64,000 bases of DNA from Ichthyophthirius multifiliis (lineage: Eukaryota > Ciliophora > Oligohymenophorea > Hymenostomatida): assembly GCF_000220395.1 (NCBI RefSeq), contig NW_004086378.1, positions 37,410-101,409 of the forward strand, given 5' to 3'. A program made the translations under genes and the position numbers. Each line of letters opens with the position of its first letter. Positions within the stretch are counted from its first letter, which is position 1. Shown here in pieces: positions 25,902 through 37,818 of this stretch. The notes beneath the pieces are model-generated. The model was given only the letters and a program-made list of their open reading frames with translations. It had not been told where the DNA came from and made no database searches.

Positions 25902-26879
25902 TCATTATCTAAACTATTTTAGTTATTCAATTTCTTTTTCTTTATTTCTTAAATTCTTAGAAAGTAAAATGAGCAAATTTTATAAATCTTTAATACTGTC
26001 TTAGTTATATTTTATATTATTAAAATCATCCTATTATTTTTAATTTTTTTCAGTTTTAAGTCTTTGAATTTCCTAATCTTTATAATTAAGATATTCTAAA
26101 GCTTCATTTTAAATCTATTTTTTATCTTTTATTAATTAATTTACTTATAATTTCAAATATTAATTTTCTTCTAAAACTTATTTATTTTATTAAAAATTTT
26201 AATTAATTAAATCTTCTTTAAATTTAATATTTTTTTCTAATTATTTTATTTAATCTTAAAGTAATTAATTTTATTAATTTAACTCTTATATATTATCTTC
26301 TAAAGAAGATATTCTTTGATTTAAAGCTATTGCTTTTACATCATTTATTTTTTAATTTTCCTTTTTTTAAAGAAGTTTCTAAAATTCATAAATCTAACTT
26401 TAAATTAAAGCTAATTTAGTCTCTAATTTAATCAACTTTTCCTTCTCTTCGTTATAAAGTTATTCATAATCTACCTTTTAGAACTTTTAAAAATTTTGTT
26501 ATTTTAAATCATAAGCCATACTTTACAATTCTAATTTATATTTTGTTACTATTTTATCTTAAGTTTCTGATATATTCTATATTTAATTACATATAAATTA
26601 AAATTATTATTATTAATTTTAGTTTTAGTTTTTAGATTCTTTTTCAGTTTCTAAATTTTCTTCTTGTTCTAAAATTGTTTCTAAATTTTATGAGTTTTCA
26701 TTACTTATTTCTATAATTTCATTGTAAAGTTCTGTTTATTCAATTTAATGATTATATAATTTGTTTTGGATTATATTTAAGTTGCATTCCGTTATTTTTT
26801 TTTATTGATTTTTGTAAAACAATTTTTAAATTATATTAATAAAAAGTAATTATTATAATTTTTTTATTTTTTCTTCCAT
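25902..26879 (-). CDS. Intronless coiled-coil protein
   Basis: A single uninterrupted frame of 325 codons runs from ATG 26879-26877 to TGA 25904-25902. Almost the whole protein is predicted coiled coil: heptad-like runs of Leu, Ile, Glu, Lys, Gln and Asn such as 'EKEKLIKLETKLALIQSQI' and 'QRISSLEDNIQELNQQNQLL'. There is no membrane segment or catalytic motif. The sequence is too generic to assign to a named family; a cytoskeletal, basal-body or trafficking scaffold is possible. A long TA repeat lies just upstream (26942-26990), in the 5' flank. Confidence 0.8.
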
Positions 26880-26938
26880 ATTAATAAAAGAAAATATTCA
26901 AATAAAAATAAATATAAATTTTATAGAATAAAAAATTA

Positions 26939-26941
<3 letters not shown>

Positions 26942-26990
<49 letters not shown>
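26942..26990. repeat. (TA)n microsatellite between two minus-strand genes
   Basis: About 24 uninterrupted TA units, between the start of the coiled-coil gene and the stop of the UBR-type ligase gene. Confidence 0.93.
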
Positions 26991-27022
26991 CTTCTGTAAA
27001 TTATATTTATAATTTTTTTTAT

Positions 27023-30000
27023 TCACATTTCACTTTAAACCTTATCATATATATTTCTTTTAATCAACATACAATATTAAGCATATTCCTTTCTTTTTAC
27101 CATTTTCTCGATTTCGTTTTTGGTATTTTTACACAAAAGGATTTTGTTTTCTCAATCGAAATTATATTTAGGAGTTCCTCCAAAACAATCCTTATACAAG
27201 ATTAATTATTTATCATAATACTCTTCATCATATCTACAAATAACTATTTTTTGATTCTAATAATTAAAATAAGCTGAATTTCCTTAATGGAATTAATTAG
27301 CATGAAAAATTAACAAATCTTACTAATTAAAATGTGAATAACAGATATTATTTTCGCACAAAAACATAAAAAAAACAAACTTTTGAATGGAAATTACCCA
27401 CACTCAATACATTTTTTAAAAAAATGACATTTTATAAAAAGTGAATAGTTTTCTTAAAAATCCATTTTTAAATTTTCAAAAAAAATTTTTTATTTTTAAA
27501 ACATGTTTCTTTTTTTCAAAAATAAATCGAAATAATTCTTTTCATTTATAAGAATATCAAAATTATTTTCTTGTTTTTTCTTATTTTTAAATAATCTTAT
27601 ATTAAATTAAGCATTTATCATTTACTTTATTATAATTTTAATTTAATTTATAGCTTTTCTTCCAAAGAATACACCAAGGGCTATATAAAGACATTATAAT
27701 ATATTCATATTAGCTTTTTCTTTTAAATTAGTATTTTTTAAATCTTAAATAAAATGTTCTTTATCAATAATAATATCCAACTATTTTAATTAATTTCTTT
27801 CTGAACAGGCTATATCAAAAATAAGACACACATAAACAAATTTAATAACAAATGAAGTAAACATATTTTCATTATTTATAAAAATAAGAAGAATTTTTGT
27901 CAAAATCATAATAAAGTTTTCATTTAAGAAAATCTAATAAACCCCAAAAAAATCACTAAAAGAATTTATTTAAATGCCTAATAAAAGTTTTTGATTTTAA
28001 AAATAATATTTAATATGTTAATTGTTTCTATCTTGTATAAAAGTCCAAACTTTTATTAACAAAATTAGATTTCTTAAAATAAGAAAGCCTTTTTATTCCC
28101 AAAAAAATTAGTTCTAAAATTCATAAAAATTCTCAAAGGAAATATTTTGTGTTTATTTTGAAAATTCTTAAAGAATTTCATTCAATTATCCATAAATAAT
28201 CTCTTAACAAATATTCAAAAAAGAATACTTATTTTCTTATTTTTCTACAAAAAAATATATATTTTCTTCAAATTCATCTAAAAAAGATACATTAATTTCA
28301 GGAAAAAAATAAGTTGTCAATGTCACATCTTCTCTAAAAGTTATATTTTCAAAACTTCTATTAAGCTTTTTTTCTAAGGCCTTCTATTCATCTTCTAATT
28401 ATTTTTTATATTATTTATTTAATTATATTTATGCATTAAACTAGATAATTTCTTCTTAAAGAAAATTCCCATTATTTTCATATTTTTTACAAAAAAGTCC
28501 ATCGAAAATTTCCAAAGCTTTTTTTTTCTATTTATTAATTTTTAACTCTATTCTTTATTCATCTTCGTGTACAAATGGATTGTCCTTAAACTCAATTTAT
28601 AAATTTTCATCAAATTAAATTTTTATTGTTCTTTCGTATTGTTATAAAAAAGGCAAGTATAAATTGCTTAGTCTTACACAAGCTTTACAAAAAAACTCTT
28701 TTGGTGGAATTAATAAATGGTTATATTTGTTTGAAGGGAAAAAGCTTTTTTTTAAACATTCTTCATGCATTAAATGACCACATGTTGAAATACTAAAACT
28801 TTATGTATTTTCTTTAATAAAATTATTATGTTTACTTAAATTTTAACTTTTTATTTTATTATTTCTTTTTTATTATTTTCCTGTTTTTTTATTATCGAAC
28901 TTTCAAAATATGTACTTATATAAAATAATCTTCTCTAAATATATCTTTGTTTACATATATTGCATTCAATTTCTTCTTTTTCTTAATTAATAAGAATTTC
29001 AGGTAAATATTTATTACTAAAATTCGCTTATCTTTTTTAAAATTGAAGAAGGATTTTTTATTATTAATTATTTTTTGGTTTTTTTTTTATAATTTTTTCT
29101 TATTTTTTGTCCTCTTATATATTTTCTAAAATTTAATTTAATTTTCTAGCCAAAGCCTAATCTTAAATTTTTTAATTAAAAAATTAACTCATATAAAGCC
29201 TAAAAATGAAATTCCGAAAATTAAATGGAATTCTAAAAAATCAACATTAAACATGAAAAAAAATCAAAAGTTTTATTCTTTTATATTGCGTTTCTTTATT
29301 CTAAAATAAAAAAAGGAATTTCAAATAAAACAGAATTTAAAATTTCGAAAGAAAAACTATTTTTTTCTACAAAAAAATTAATATCGAAATTATTTTCATA
29401 ATTTTCTTTAAAAAATAATGAAAAATTTGTTTTTTTATAAAAATTTATAAAATCGATTTTTTAAAAATAATCAAAAAATTCATTTTTTTTCTAAAAAAAA
29501 ATTATTTTTAAATTATATTTTTACAATAATTTTTTCTGTATTTTTCTTGAATTTTTTTCCTATATGTTTACACAAAAAAATGCTTTTTAAATTTTTTCTT
29601 TAAAAATCTCCACTTTTTCCTTTAAAAAGCTTTAAAAAAAAAATATTTCATGAATTTCCATAAATAAAAAGTATATGTTTTCCCAATTTTTGTTAAAATA
29701 TTATTCATAAAAATCTATATTTATTTCTTTTTTTAATAACAAAACACCATATTAAACTAAAAACCATTCTAAATGTTAATAAATATTATATTTTTTTTCA
29801 TCTAAATAAAGTAAAGCATTCCTTTTTATGAAATTTATTAATTAGTTTTCATCTAAAAAGTTATTTTAAAATTAATATTCATATAAATATTTCATTATAG
29901 CCCCTATAGTTAATTATATTCTTAAATAATTTTAAGTACAAAATTAACTTTTAATCCTGTCATTTTCTTAATAGTCTTATTTAAGTAAATTTTATAAATT

Positions 30001-31089
30001 TAAAATTAGTTTCTTATCATTTTTAATTAAATTAATTATACTTTTAATTAATTTCCAACTTTATTATTCCAAAAAAACAACTTCGTCTATATTTTTCCTT
30101 TAAACTCTATCTTAAAAAACTAGTAATTTTAAAATGGCAACAATAAAGTTTAAATTTTCCTCTAAATCAACTATTTTAAGTATTTTTTTAAAAACTTTGA
30201 ACGTATTTTTCCTTATTTTTTTTCGATTTTTTTCTTCTGAAATTTATTAAAAAACTTCATTAATACTCTTTTTATATTAAAGTATCAAATAATCTTTTTT
30301 TGGTTGTTCTGATAACATTTTTTTGAGAAAAATGCAAGAAATATTATTAAATTTATAATTTAAGTATACTTCCAACAAGATTTCATGAAATGCCTTAAAT
30401 TTGGAAAAAAAAAGATCATTTTTAAGGGAAAAAAATATCCTTATTTTCAATAAAACTAGACTATTTTTTCTAACAAGCTCTCTTGATTTACTTTTTTTTC
30501 AGGTTTTTTTATAAAAATATTCATTATATAATACAATATAGTATTCGAAATTATTTAAACCTAATTAGAAGGTGAATGAGAAATAATATTTTCTTATAAA
30601 ACATTTAATAAATTATCCATTTGAGTTATATTTAATTGATTTTTTAAAATTGCATTTACCTTCTATATTATTTATTTTTTTAGTCTATTTTATAAATTTT
30701 AACAAAAATTTTCTTATTAATTTTTTTTTTTATGTATAGTACATTTTATTTATCCAAAACGCAATGACAATATATTTATTTTTTATATTTTTTTTATTAT
30801 ATAATATTTGTATATTATAGTAATTATGATCAATAGAAAAATCAAAACAAATACCACATTAAAATTCATTTTTTTCAAAACAATCCAAACATCTGTAATA
30901 TGGTTAGTTTTTGATAATTAAACGCATGCAAAAATTAGTGTTTTTATCTTCATTATATTGATTTTCATAAAAAATAATACTTTTTTTATTTCGGGAATAA
31001 TATATGCTTTTTTCGAATTCTCTATTTTATTTATTTAATGTTTATTTGCATGAAATACATTCAAATAATTATTTTATAAATGTATTCAT
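27023..31089 (-). CDS. UBR1/UBR2-type N-recognin E3 ubiquitin ligase
   Basis: Recognises N-terminal degrons and ubiquitinates substrates (N-end rule). Start ATG 31089-31087. A UBR box occupies residues 50-110: 'YYRCLDCFEKNEFQCGICF' then His-rich and CxC/CxxH elements near 30740-30790. A long helical middle follows. The C-terminus carries the Ubr RING pieces: 'EIECNICKQRY', 'SISTCGHLMHEECLKK', 'FFCKACVRLSNLYLP'. Last comes the autoinhibitory/winged segment 'CIECG' to 'KIVICRYDEEYYDK'. Frame breaks at A4 (30756-30759, plus strand) and A8 (27368-27375) each look one base short; another break or intron separates the two RING parts near 28830. An in-frame TGA at 27154-27152 interrupts a conserved tail, which then continues to the TGA at 27025-27023. 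Without readthrough or an intron there, the protein ends at 27152. Other introns in the middle were not mapped. Confidence 0.82.
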
Positions 31090-31235
31090 TTTTTATTTTC
31101 AATTTTAAATAATTTTGGTTATTCTTTTATAATGATTTATCTTTTTTTATAAATTTAATTTATTAAAACTTTTTTAAATATAATTAATCTTCTTATATAA
31201 ATATACTCAAATTATAAAGTTAGTAAATTAAATAG

Positions 31236-31284
<49 letters not shown>

Positions 31285-31825
31285 TTATCTAATGAACTAT
31301 ATTTAGAAAAAAAATTATAATTTTAAACAAATGGTCATTATTTAATAAAATATAATTAAATGTAATATAAATAATCAATTCTATTTATTAAATAATTATA
31401 TTAATTAAGATTTCTATATTTTTTCTAGATAATAATTTTAATATAGTGCATATTATAAATAATATTATTATTATATATATACATATAATTTAAAATTATT
31501 TTTTTATATATTTCGTAAATAATTTTCTATACCTAGATTTATAATAAAAAGTTATAGTAAAATTAAAATTATATGTTTATATAAATTATAATTTTATGAT
31601 TATTATATATTTAAAATTATTTCTACTTAATTTTGCTCTTTTTTTAATTATTATATCTTTTTTTTAATATTAAATTAATTAATAAAGTTAAAATTGTCAA
31701 CTATTATATTTTTAAATTTTTTATAATATTTTTGTTATTTGATTTTAAGAAAAAAAAAAATAAAAAAAAGTAAAACTAAATAAATAATAATAATAAGTAA
31801 GTTTAAAATAAAGCATACAATTAGA
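31090..31825. other. Spacer between divergent genes, with TA repeat
   Basis: AT-rich sequence between the UBR-type gene (minus) and the PHD gene (plus), with a TA repeat at about 31233-31281. No promoter element can be distinguished. Confidence 0.65.
31233..31281. repeat. (TA)n microsatellite
   Basis: About 24 TA units in the 5' flank of two divergent genes. Confidence 0.93.
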
Positions 31826-33718
31826 ATGAATTTTTAAATAAGTCAAGAACAAATTAAAGAATTATAAAACTTTAACAATAATATAATATTTGTAACTTAA
31901 AAAAAATATATTTTAAATATATATAAAAAAATACAAAATATTAATTATAAGAATTGGCCTTAAGAATTAGATTTTTGTGATGTTTGCCTAATAAAAGTTC
32001 CGTTACAAAAAGATGAGTTAATATATTGTGATCTTTGTAATGGATTAACCCATCAATCATGTTATGGCGGACAACTTTAAAATATAATCCCAGAAAGTAT
32101 TTATTTTAATATTATATATATATATATATAAAATATGATGAGAAGATTAAAAATATAATTATTAATGGATTTTTTTTAAATTTAATTTTGTTTTATTAAA
32201 TATAAATGTTTATAATTTTTTGTTTTTTTTTCTTTTTCTAAGATCAATGGTTTTGTTAAAGATGTGAATTAATTATTGACAAATATTTAAATAATAAAAA
32301 AGCAGAAATTTTAAAATGCCACTACTGTCCTGAATTAAAAGGAATTATGAAAAAATATTATACAGTGGAAACTAAAGAAGAAATATGGTCACATATAGCT
32401 TGTATTGCTTGGCAAAAAAATATAAAAATAATAAATGGGTAAATATAAAATATATATAATTTTTTTTTATAATAATATTTATTTAGAAATATAATCGAAA
32501 ATCAATACAAACTAAAAAAAACTACTACTTATTGCAAAATATGTGGTATTTCATATGGTATTTGTGGATATGTAAAAACTATAATTACTATTTAAAAATA
32601 ATATTTAATATTAATAGTGTTTCAAGAATGATTGCGATTTTTCATTCCATTATTTATGTGCAAAAAGATAAGGCTTAATTTAAGACACATTTTAAATGAA
32701 TTAATTATTTTAGCTTAAATAAAATTAGTAAAAAATGACAAAATGCATTTATTTTATGTTTAAAATAATATATAGGTAATAAATATTAGGTCAAGATAAT
32801 TATATAGTTTATTGTCAAAAGCATTTGCTTGAATTACAAAACCTTTAAAATAATTAATTTTTAAAAGGAAAGTATTATATTTTTAAAGATCATATTTAAA
32901 ATAAAGCTAAATATATTAAATTATTATTTTTTATTTTAATTTTTTATTAAAACAGATTTTATTTAAAATATGTAAGTATAGAGACAATTGTTTGAAAAAG
33001 AATAAGCAAACTTAAGTTATATATGTCAAGATTTAAAAAGAGCTTAAAATATTAAAAGTGATAGGAAAAGCTTTTTAAGGAAAAAACTATTAAGAAAGCA
33101 AATCAAATAATAAAAATTGGGAAAGAGAAATGTTAATAATAAAATACAGCAAAAAATAACAAAAAATAAAAAAGTAGCAAATAACAAAACAAAATAAAAA
33201 TTAAATAAAAGTAATCTAAAAAAAAATATATGTTATAAAAGCAAGACTATAAAAAAAAAAAATGGGCAAGGATTCAAGAACAGTTAAAAGCCTTTGACTT
33301 TAGAAAACAAGAAAGAAAACGATTGATTTCAGAATTTATTGAAAAATCAGAAATTAAATATAATACATAAACTGATTAGGTTTAAAAACATTTAATGGAA
33401 AACTTTGAACACATCAAGTTAAATTTATTTTCTGATTAAGACTTATACATTTTAAATCCTGAATTGAATTAAATTATTTAAATTAATTATGTATTAAATG
33501 AAACTTAATGGCAATAAGAAATTGCTTATTATTTTGTATAGAATGAGTGCCTTCACCCTGTTAAGTAAAAAGTCTATATAAATAGATGTAAAGAATCGAA
33601 AATTATTTCTTTCTTTAATGAAAAGAAACTTGATTTAAAAATACCCAGTGAGTCTTTTTGGAAATTCTTTAAGGATAACTTTCTTATTTAAATATATAGC
33701 AAATAAAATAGTATTTGA
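31826..33718 (+). CDS. PHD finger - extended PHD chromatin-associated protein
   Basis: A PHD finger 'FCDVCLIKVPLQKDELIYCD' ... 'CNGLTHQSCYG' ... 'QWFCQRC' is followed at once by an extended PHD: 'LKCHYCPELKGIMKKYY', 'WSHIACIAW', 'YCKICG', 'CDFSFHYLCAKRQGL' and a closing 'YCQKHL'. This PHD/knuckle/ePHD module is the PZP type of BRPF, JADE and AF10 proteins, which read histone H3 and often sit in MYST acetyltransferase complexes. The first intron (about 32099-32241) joins the PHD halves ('IPE' to 'QWFCQRC') as expected. Further short introns lie near 32436, 32565 and 32950. The C-terminal half is basic and coiled ('WARIQEQLKAFDFRKQERK'). Start ATG 31826-31828, stop TGA 33716-33718. No catalytic domain is present; it probably acts as a complex subunit. 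Confidence 0.82.
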
Positions 33719-34150
33719 ATTAGTTTAATTAAATAGTTTATAATAATTTATATAAAAAATAAAATAATAATAGTATATATATATATTTATGAAATTAGAT
33801 ATAATTAATTTTATAGATATTATATTTTTTAAAATTTAATTACTAAAAATTTATTTCATTTATAAAAATTTTATGGATTTGCATAATAACTTATTAAAAA
33901 AACTTATAATAATCAATAATTCTTAATGAAAATTTTTAGTCATTTTTTTTTAATATATTTAATATAATAATTCTTAGTTTAAGTGATTAAATCATATTTA
34001 ATTAAAACAAAAATAAATATAAAATTTTTAAAATAAAAAAATAAATTATTTTTTATAATTAAAACATTGTATTTTAATAATTTCTGATAATTAAGTATTC
34101 TATAATAGCTAATAATAGAAAATAATATCTTTAAAAAAACTAAAAATAAA
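33719..34150. other. Intergenic spacer
   Basis: AT-rich gap between two plus-strand genes; nothing recognised. Confidence 0.6.
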
Positions 34151-35025
34151 ATGAAGTAGCAAATAATTTTAGCAATTTTTGTAAAATATTAATTATTTTT
34201 AATGCTTAGTTTATGACAAATTATATTTTTTTTAAAAAAATAGATTATAATATTAAGTTCAATTTATTATTTTTTGAGAAGTATATCATTTTATTTTAGA
34301 AGGAAAAAAAGAGAATAAAAGTTAAAATAAAAATAATCAAACTCTTACAATAGATAATATTTTATTGATTAATAATAAAGAAATACAAAAATACCTGAAT
34401 AATTTAAACATATAAATTAATAAAATAAATAATAACAAAATTAATATTAGTAAAATGTATGTAAAGGACTAAAAATTCAACAAAGTATTACGCCCAAATC
34501 GAAAAATAAAAACTATGAAATCACACGATAATATAATAATTAAAAAAAATATATTCCAATAAAATTATTAAATTTAAATTAAGATTAAGATTCGAAATAA
34601 AATGAGATATTTTCAAAATTAATTAAAAATGATTAATAAGTAATTTATTTATAAAAATTAAATATTTTTTATTTTAAAAATAGAATTAGAATATATAATT
34701 TACACTTTCTGAATAAGAAATAGAAAAAATACAATAATTATATAAAAATATGCTTAAGTTTATAAAATCTAAAAAAGCCAGTGATGAAGAGGAATAAGAA
34801 TCAAAAAACTTAAATTATAATTTATAATAATTAATTTAAAATTAGTAAAAAAAATAATAAATAATATAATTTTTTATTTTTTAATATATTATTAATTAGT
34901 TAAAATAGTTAGGATATAATTTAAATATTTGAAATGATTTCTTAAATGAAATAAAAAATGGTTTTAATTGACTCAGATAATTATAGAAAAAAGTTTTTTA
35001 TATTGGAATTAAGTAAATAATTTAA

Positions 35026-35069
<44 letters not shown>

Positions 35070-35191
35070 TTATTTAAATTAGTTTTAAATTAATTTAATG
35101 GTGTGAATTTTTATTATAAGATATGTAATATAATTATATTGAACCTGAAAGAGAATAATTAGACGCTTTTCTTATGTTAAAATTAGAATGA
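34151..35191 (+). CDS. Unrecognised protein with N-terminal membrane anchor or signal
   Basis: Family not recognised. The first exon is short ('MKQQIILAIF') and, after an intron (about 34180-34241), continues as a hydrophobic stretch 'IIILSSIYYFLRSISFYF' that would act as a signal anchor. A Gln/Asn/Lys-rich middle follows, then a more ordered C-terminus ('KMVLIDSDNYRKKFFILELS' and 'WCEFLLQDMQYNYIEPERE'). Three further introns are needed; the last contains a TA repeat (about 35028-35061) and its junction is not resolved to the base. The stop TGA is at 35189-35191. The acidic ending 'LDAFLMLKLE' is the best-looking coding part, so I believe a gene is here, though its exact exon structure is tentative. 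Confidence 0.5.
35028..35061. repeat. (TA)n microsatellite inside an intron
   Basis: About 16 TA units followed by a T run, within the last predicted intron of the gene at 34151-35191. Confidence 0.85.
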
Positions 35192-35429
35192 TAATCATTA
35201 ATTAAATTTCTATTACATAAAAAAGAAAAATAAATAAATTTATTTAGGAAGAAGAAGAATATAATATTATTATTTCAAAGCAAAATAATACAAAAAAGTA
35301 TAATATATAAAATAATTATATTTTAAATAATATAAGAATCATTATTTTAAATATTATTTATATAAGAAACATATAATAATTCCAATAATAAAATTTAAAA
35401 ATAAAATTTTTATTTAAGAATGTTTTTAT

Positions 35430-36336
35430 TCAACTATTATTATTATTATTATTTTTAAAAAAAAAAGTTAAATAAATTAATAAATAAAATATAAATTTTA
35501 TACCTATAATATTAATATCTTATTATTTTCTGAATAATTTTTTATTATATTATATAATTTCTTATTATAATTCTTACTAAATAAAAATATATTAATAATT
35601 GGTATTTTTTTTTTTTATTATACTTCATACTCCTTATTTTCTTTAATTTTATTTTCTAATAATTCTAATTTATATCTAAAATTATTCTATTATCTATCTT
35701 ATATTTCTTTTTTTGTTAATAATTATATGGTTTAAATAATTTCTTAAGATTCTTGGCTTTTTAAACTTAATTTAGAATTAAATTAATTTGAATAATTGCT
35801 CTTTTATTTTTTTTGAATAAATAATTATTATTAAGTATTATTTCATACTAATTTTTCGGATTATAACTATTAATTTTTAATTATATATACATTTAATATT
35901 CTTTTACTACAAATAACTTAATTTTTGCCTTTGAAATGATCATCTAATTTCATATTTTCTTAATATATGCATTCTAATATTTAAAATTTATGGTTTTATA
36001 GGTTTTATTTTTAGGCCTTATAAAATAAATTAATTTTAATATTTTTTTAAAAAAATACTTCAATATTCATTAAAAATAATAAACTAATTGATTAATTTTC
36101 ATTTAATATACCAGAACTTGGTTTTACTGTATAAAATTAATAATAATTAGATTTAATCTTTAAATATTATTCATAAAATAATTATAAATATTTATAAATT
36201 ATACTTTAAAAGCAATTTGAAAGTTTTGATTATTTTAAATTTATAAAGAAGATTTAAAATATTATTAATTTTCTATCTCTAACAATACATTTGAAAAATT
36301 TAAAATATCTTCTTCTATTTATAAATAATATTACAT
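35430..36336 (-). CDS. Second VAP-like MSP-domain protein, tail-anchored
   Basis: The MSP domain begins near residue 15: 'SSLQIQNNQNFQIAFKIKSN' is the core strand pair, followed by 'FYTVKPSSGILNENQSISLL', which aligns with the VAP phosphate-contacting region. A coiled coil ('LELLENKIKENKEYEVQ') and a C-terminal hydrophobic anchor ('GIKFIFYLLIYLTFFF') complete the VAP plan, ending in a short poly-Asn tail at TGA 35432-35430. Start ATG 36336-36334. Four short introns interrupt it. One of 48 nt (GTATGAAATAATAC...AAAAG) removes what would otherwise be an in-frame TGA. It differs from the intronless VAP at 9936-10742 in sequence and gene structure, so the two are old paralogues rather than a recent duplication. 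Confidence 0.75.
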
Positions 36337-36818
36337 GATATAAAAATCTAATAATTTTATTATTTTTGCTATATTTTTAAATTATTTGGTAATTAATTTT
36401 TATATTAAAGATAAAAATAAAAATTATTAAAATTTAATAAAATTAAAATGAATTAATTAAAAAAAATTAAATAAATTAAATATTAATTATTTATATTTAA
36501 AAATATAAAATAAGTTTATAATTAAACTTTTTTATCTTTAAATACAAATTTATAACTAAATATTATTTCATTTTCATATTAAAAAATAAAACATAAAAGC
36601 CATCTTTTAAAGCAATTTATATATTTAATAACAAAAATAATTTAAAGTTTAGATAAAACTAAATCAATAATTAACATTTTTTTAAAAAAGATTTTAAAAG
36701 AATATTCATTTTTGAATAAATATTCAATAAAATAATAATATAAAAGAATAATAATTTTATTTCTAAAAATTAAAATTATAGATATACTTCCGTAAAAGTC
36801 AAAAAATCGTAAAATTTT
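36337..36818. other. Intergenic spacer
   Basis: AT-rich sequence upstream of the second MSP-domain gene; nothing recognised. Confidence 0.6.
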
Positions 36819-37440
36819 TCAAATACCCATCATGTCCGAAGTAAAAAGCTTTTTACCAATTTCAAAATCCAAAATACTAGACACATAATATTCAGTTGAG
36901 GGTACTTTAACTCTCACATTCACAGTAAAATTACTTCTAAAATAGGTAAATTAAGATAAACCTACATATTTATAAAACATCTTTAGATAACAAATAAAGT
37001 CAATATTATCATGCATTAGTTACTAAAAAGCACTTATCTTAAGGATTGGTAGATATAGAGTATTATTTCGGATTATAAATCATATTCCCGATCTTGCCCT
37101 CATAGAAAATAATAATTTTACTAATTATGTTAAGCATGGTTTAATAAAAATAATTTTAGACAATCTTATTTTGTTTAAATAATATAGGCATTTTAAATCA
37201 ATGTTTCATACGTTCTATTTAGGATTATTTCATTATTTATTATATAATATTCGGAATTTATATTATTAAATATTAGTCTTATTATTATGGCCAATTGTTT
37301 GGGAACGGTAAAGAAATATTTGTATTTTTATAGTGGTTATCTAAATTTATTTATTTTCGATTATAAAAAAAAATTGAAATTAAAGATTTTTATTCAATTA
37401 GAATTTATATATAAAATAATGTATTATTAAAAATGAGTAA
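36819..37440 (-). CDS. Unresolved coding locus, gene or pseudogene
   Basis: Base composition is clearly less AT-rich than the surroundings, and minus-strand segments read like ordered protein. An upstream one contains 'NTNISLPFPNNWPQQ'. A middle one could be 'EYDLQSEIILYIYQSL' or, in another frame, 'FYEGKIGNMIYNPKQYSIS'. The terminal one is 'TVNVRVKVPSTEYYVSSILD' to 'IGKKLFTSDMMGI', ending at TGA 36821-36819. An intron of about 53 nt (GTGCTTTTTAG...CTAAAG) joins the 'REYDLQSE' exon to the last exon in phase. I could not join the upstream segment without crossing a TGA, and no start codon was found, so a decayed copy remains possible. On the plus strand the same DNA holds an uninterrupted 182-codon frame (36832-37377), which I consider an antisense shadow. 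No family recognised. Confidence 0.4.
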
Positions 37441-37818
37441 GTAAATATAATTTTAATTAATAATTTGTTATAAATTTATATTTTAAAAATAAATAAATTA
37501 TTTTAATTAATGTCTAGTTTATAAATATTTATTTATATATAAAAGTAATTTTATCAAAATTATACTGAAAATTTTGATATTATAAAAACAATAATTTACA
37601 TAAATTAATTGTTTTTAACTGTATAATTTTATTATTAGCTATATAATTTAAAATTATAATATTTATTTTATAAATTTTTTTTTATATGTCTTAAATATGT
37701 ATATAAACTTAATTAATTTATTATATAAAATAATTATATTTTTCTTTTTTTTTAATTAATATATTTAATTTATTTTAGTATATTATTATTTTTATATAGT
37801 AATTTCGAAAATTAATCT
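37441..37818. other. Intergenic spacer
   Basis: AT-rich sequence preceding the RING-H2 gene. It may contain a missing first exon of the unresolved minus-strand locus, but none was recognisable. Confidence 0.5.

Noticed and set aside
35430-36336. In-frame TGA in the second MSP-domain gene, first taken as readthrough
   Set aside because: A 48-nt GT..AG intron in phase 0 removes it and joins two parts of the coiled coil cleanly.
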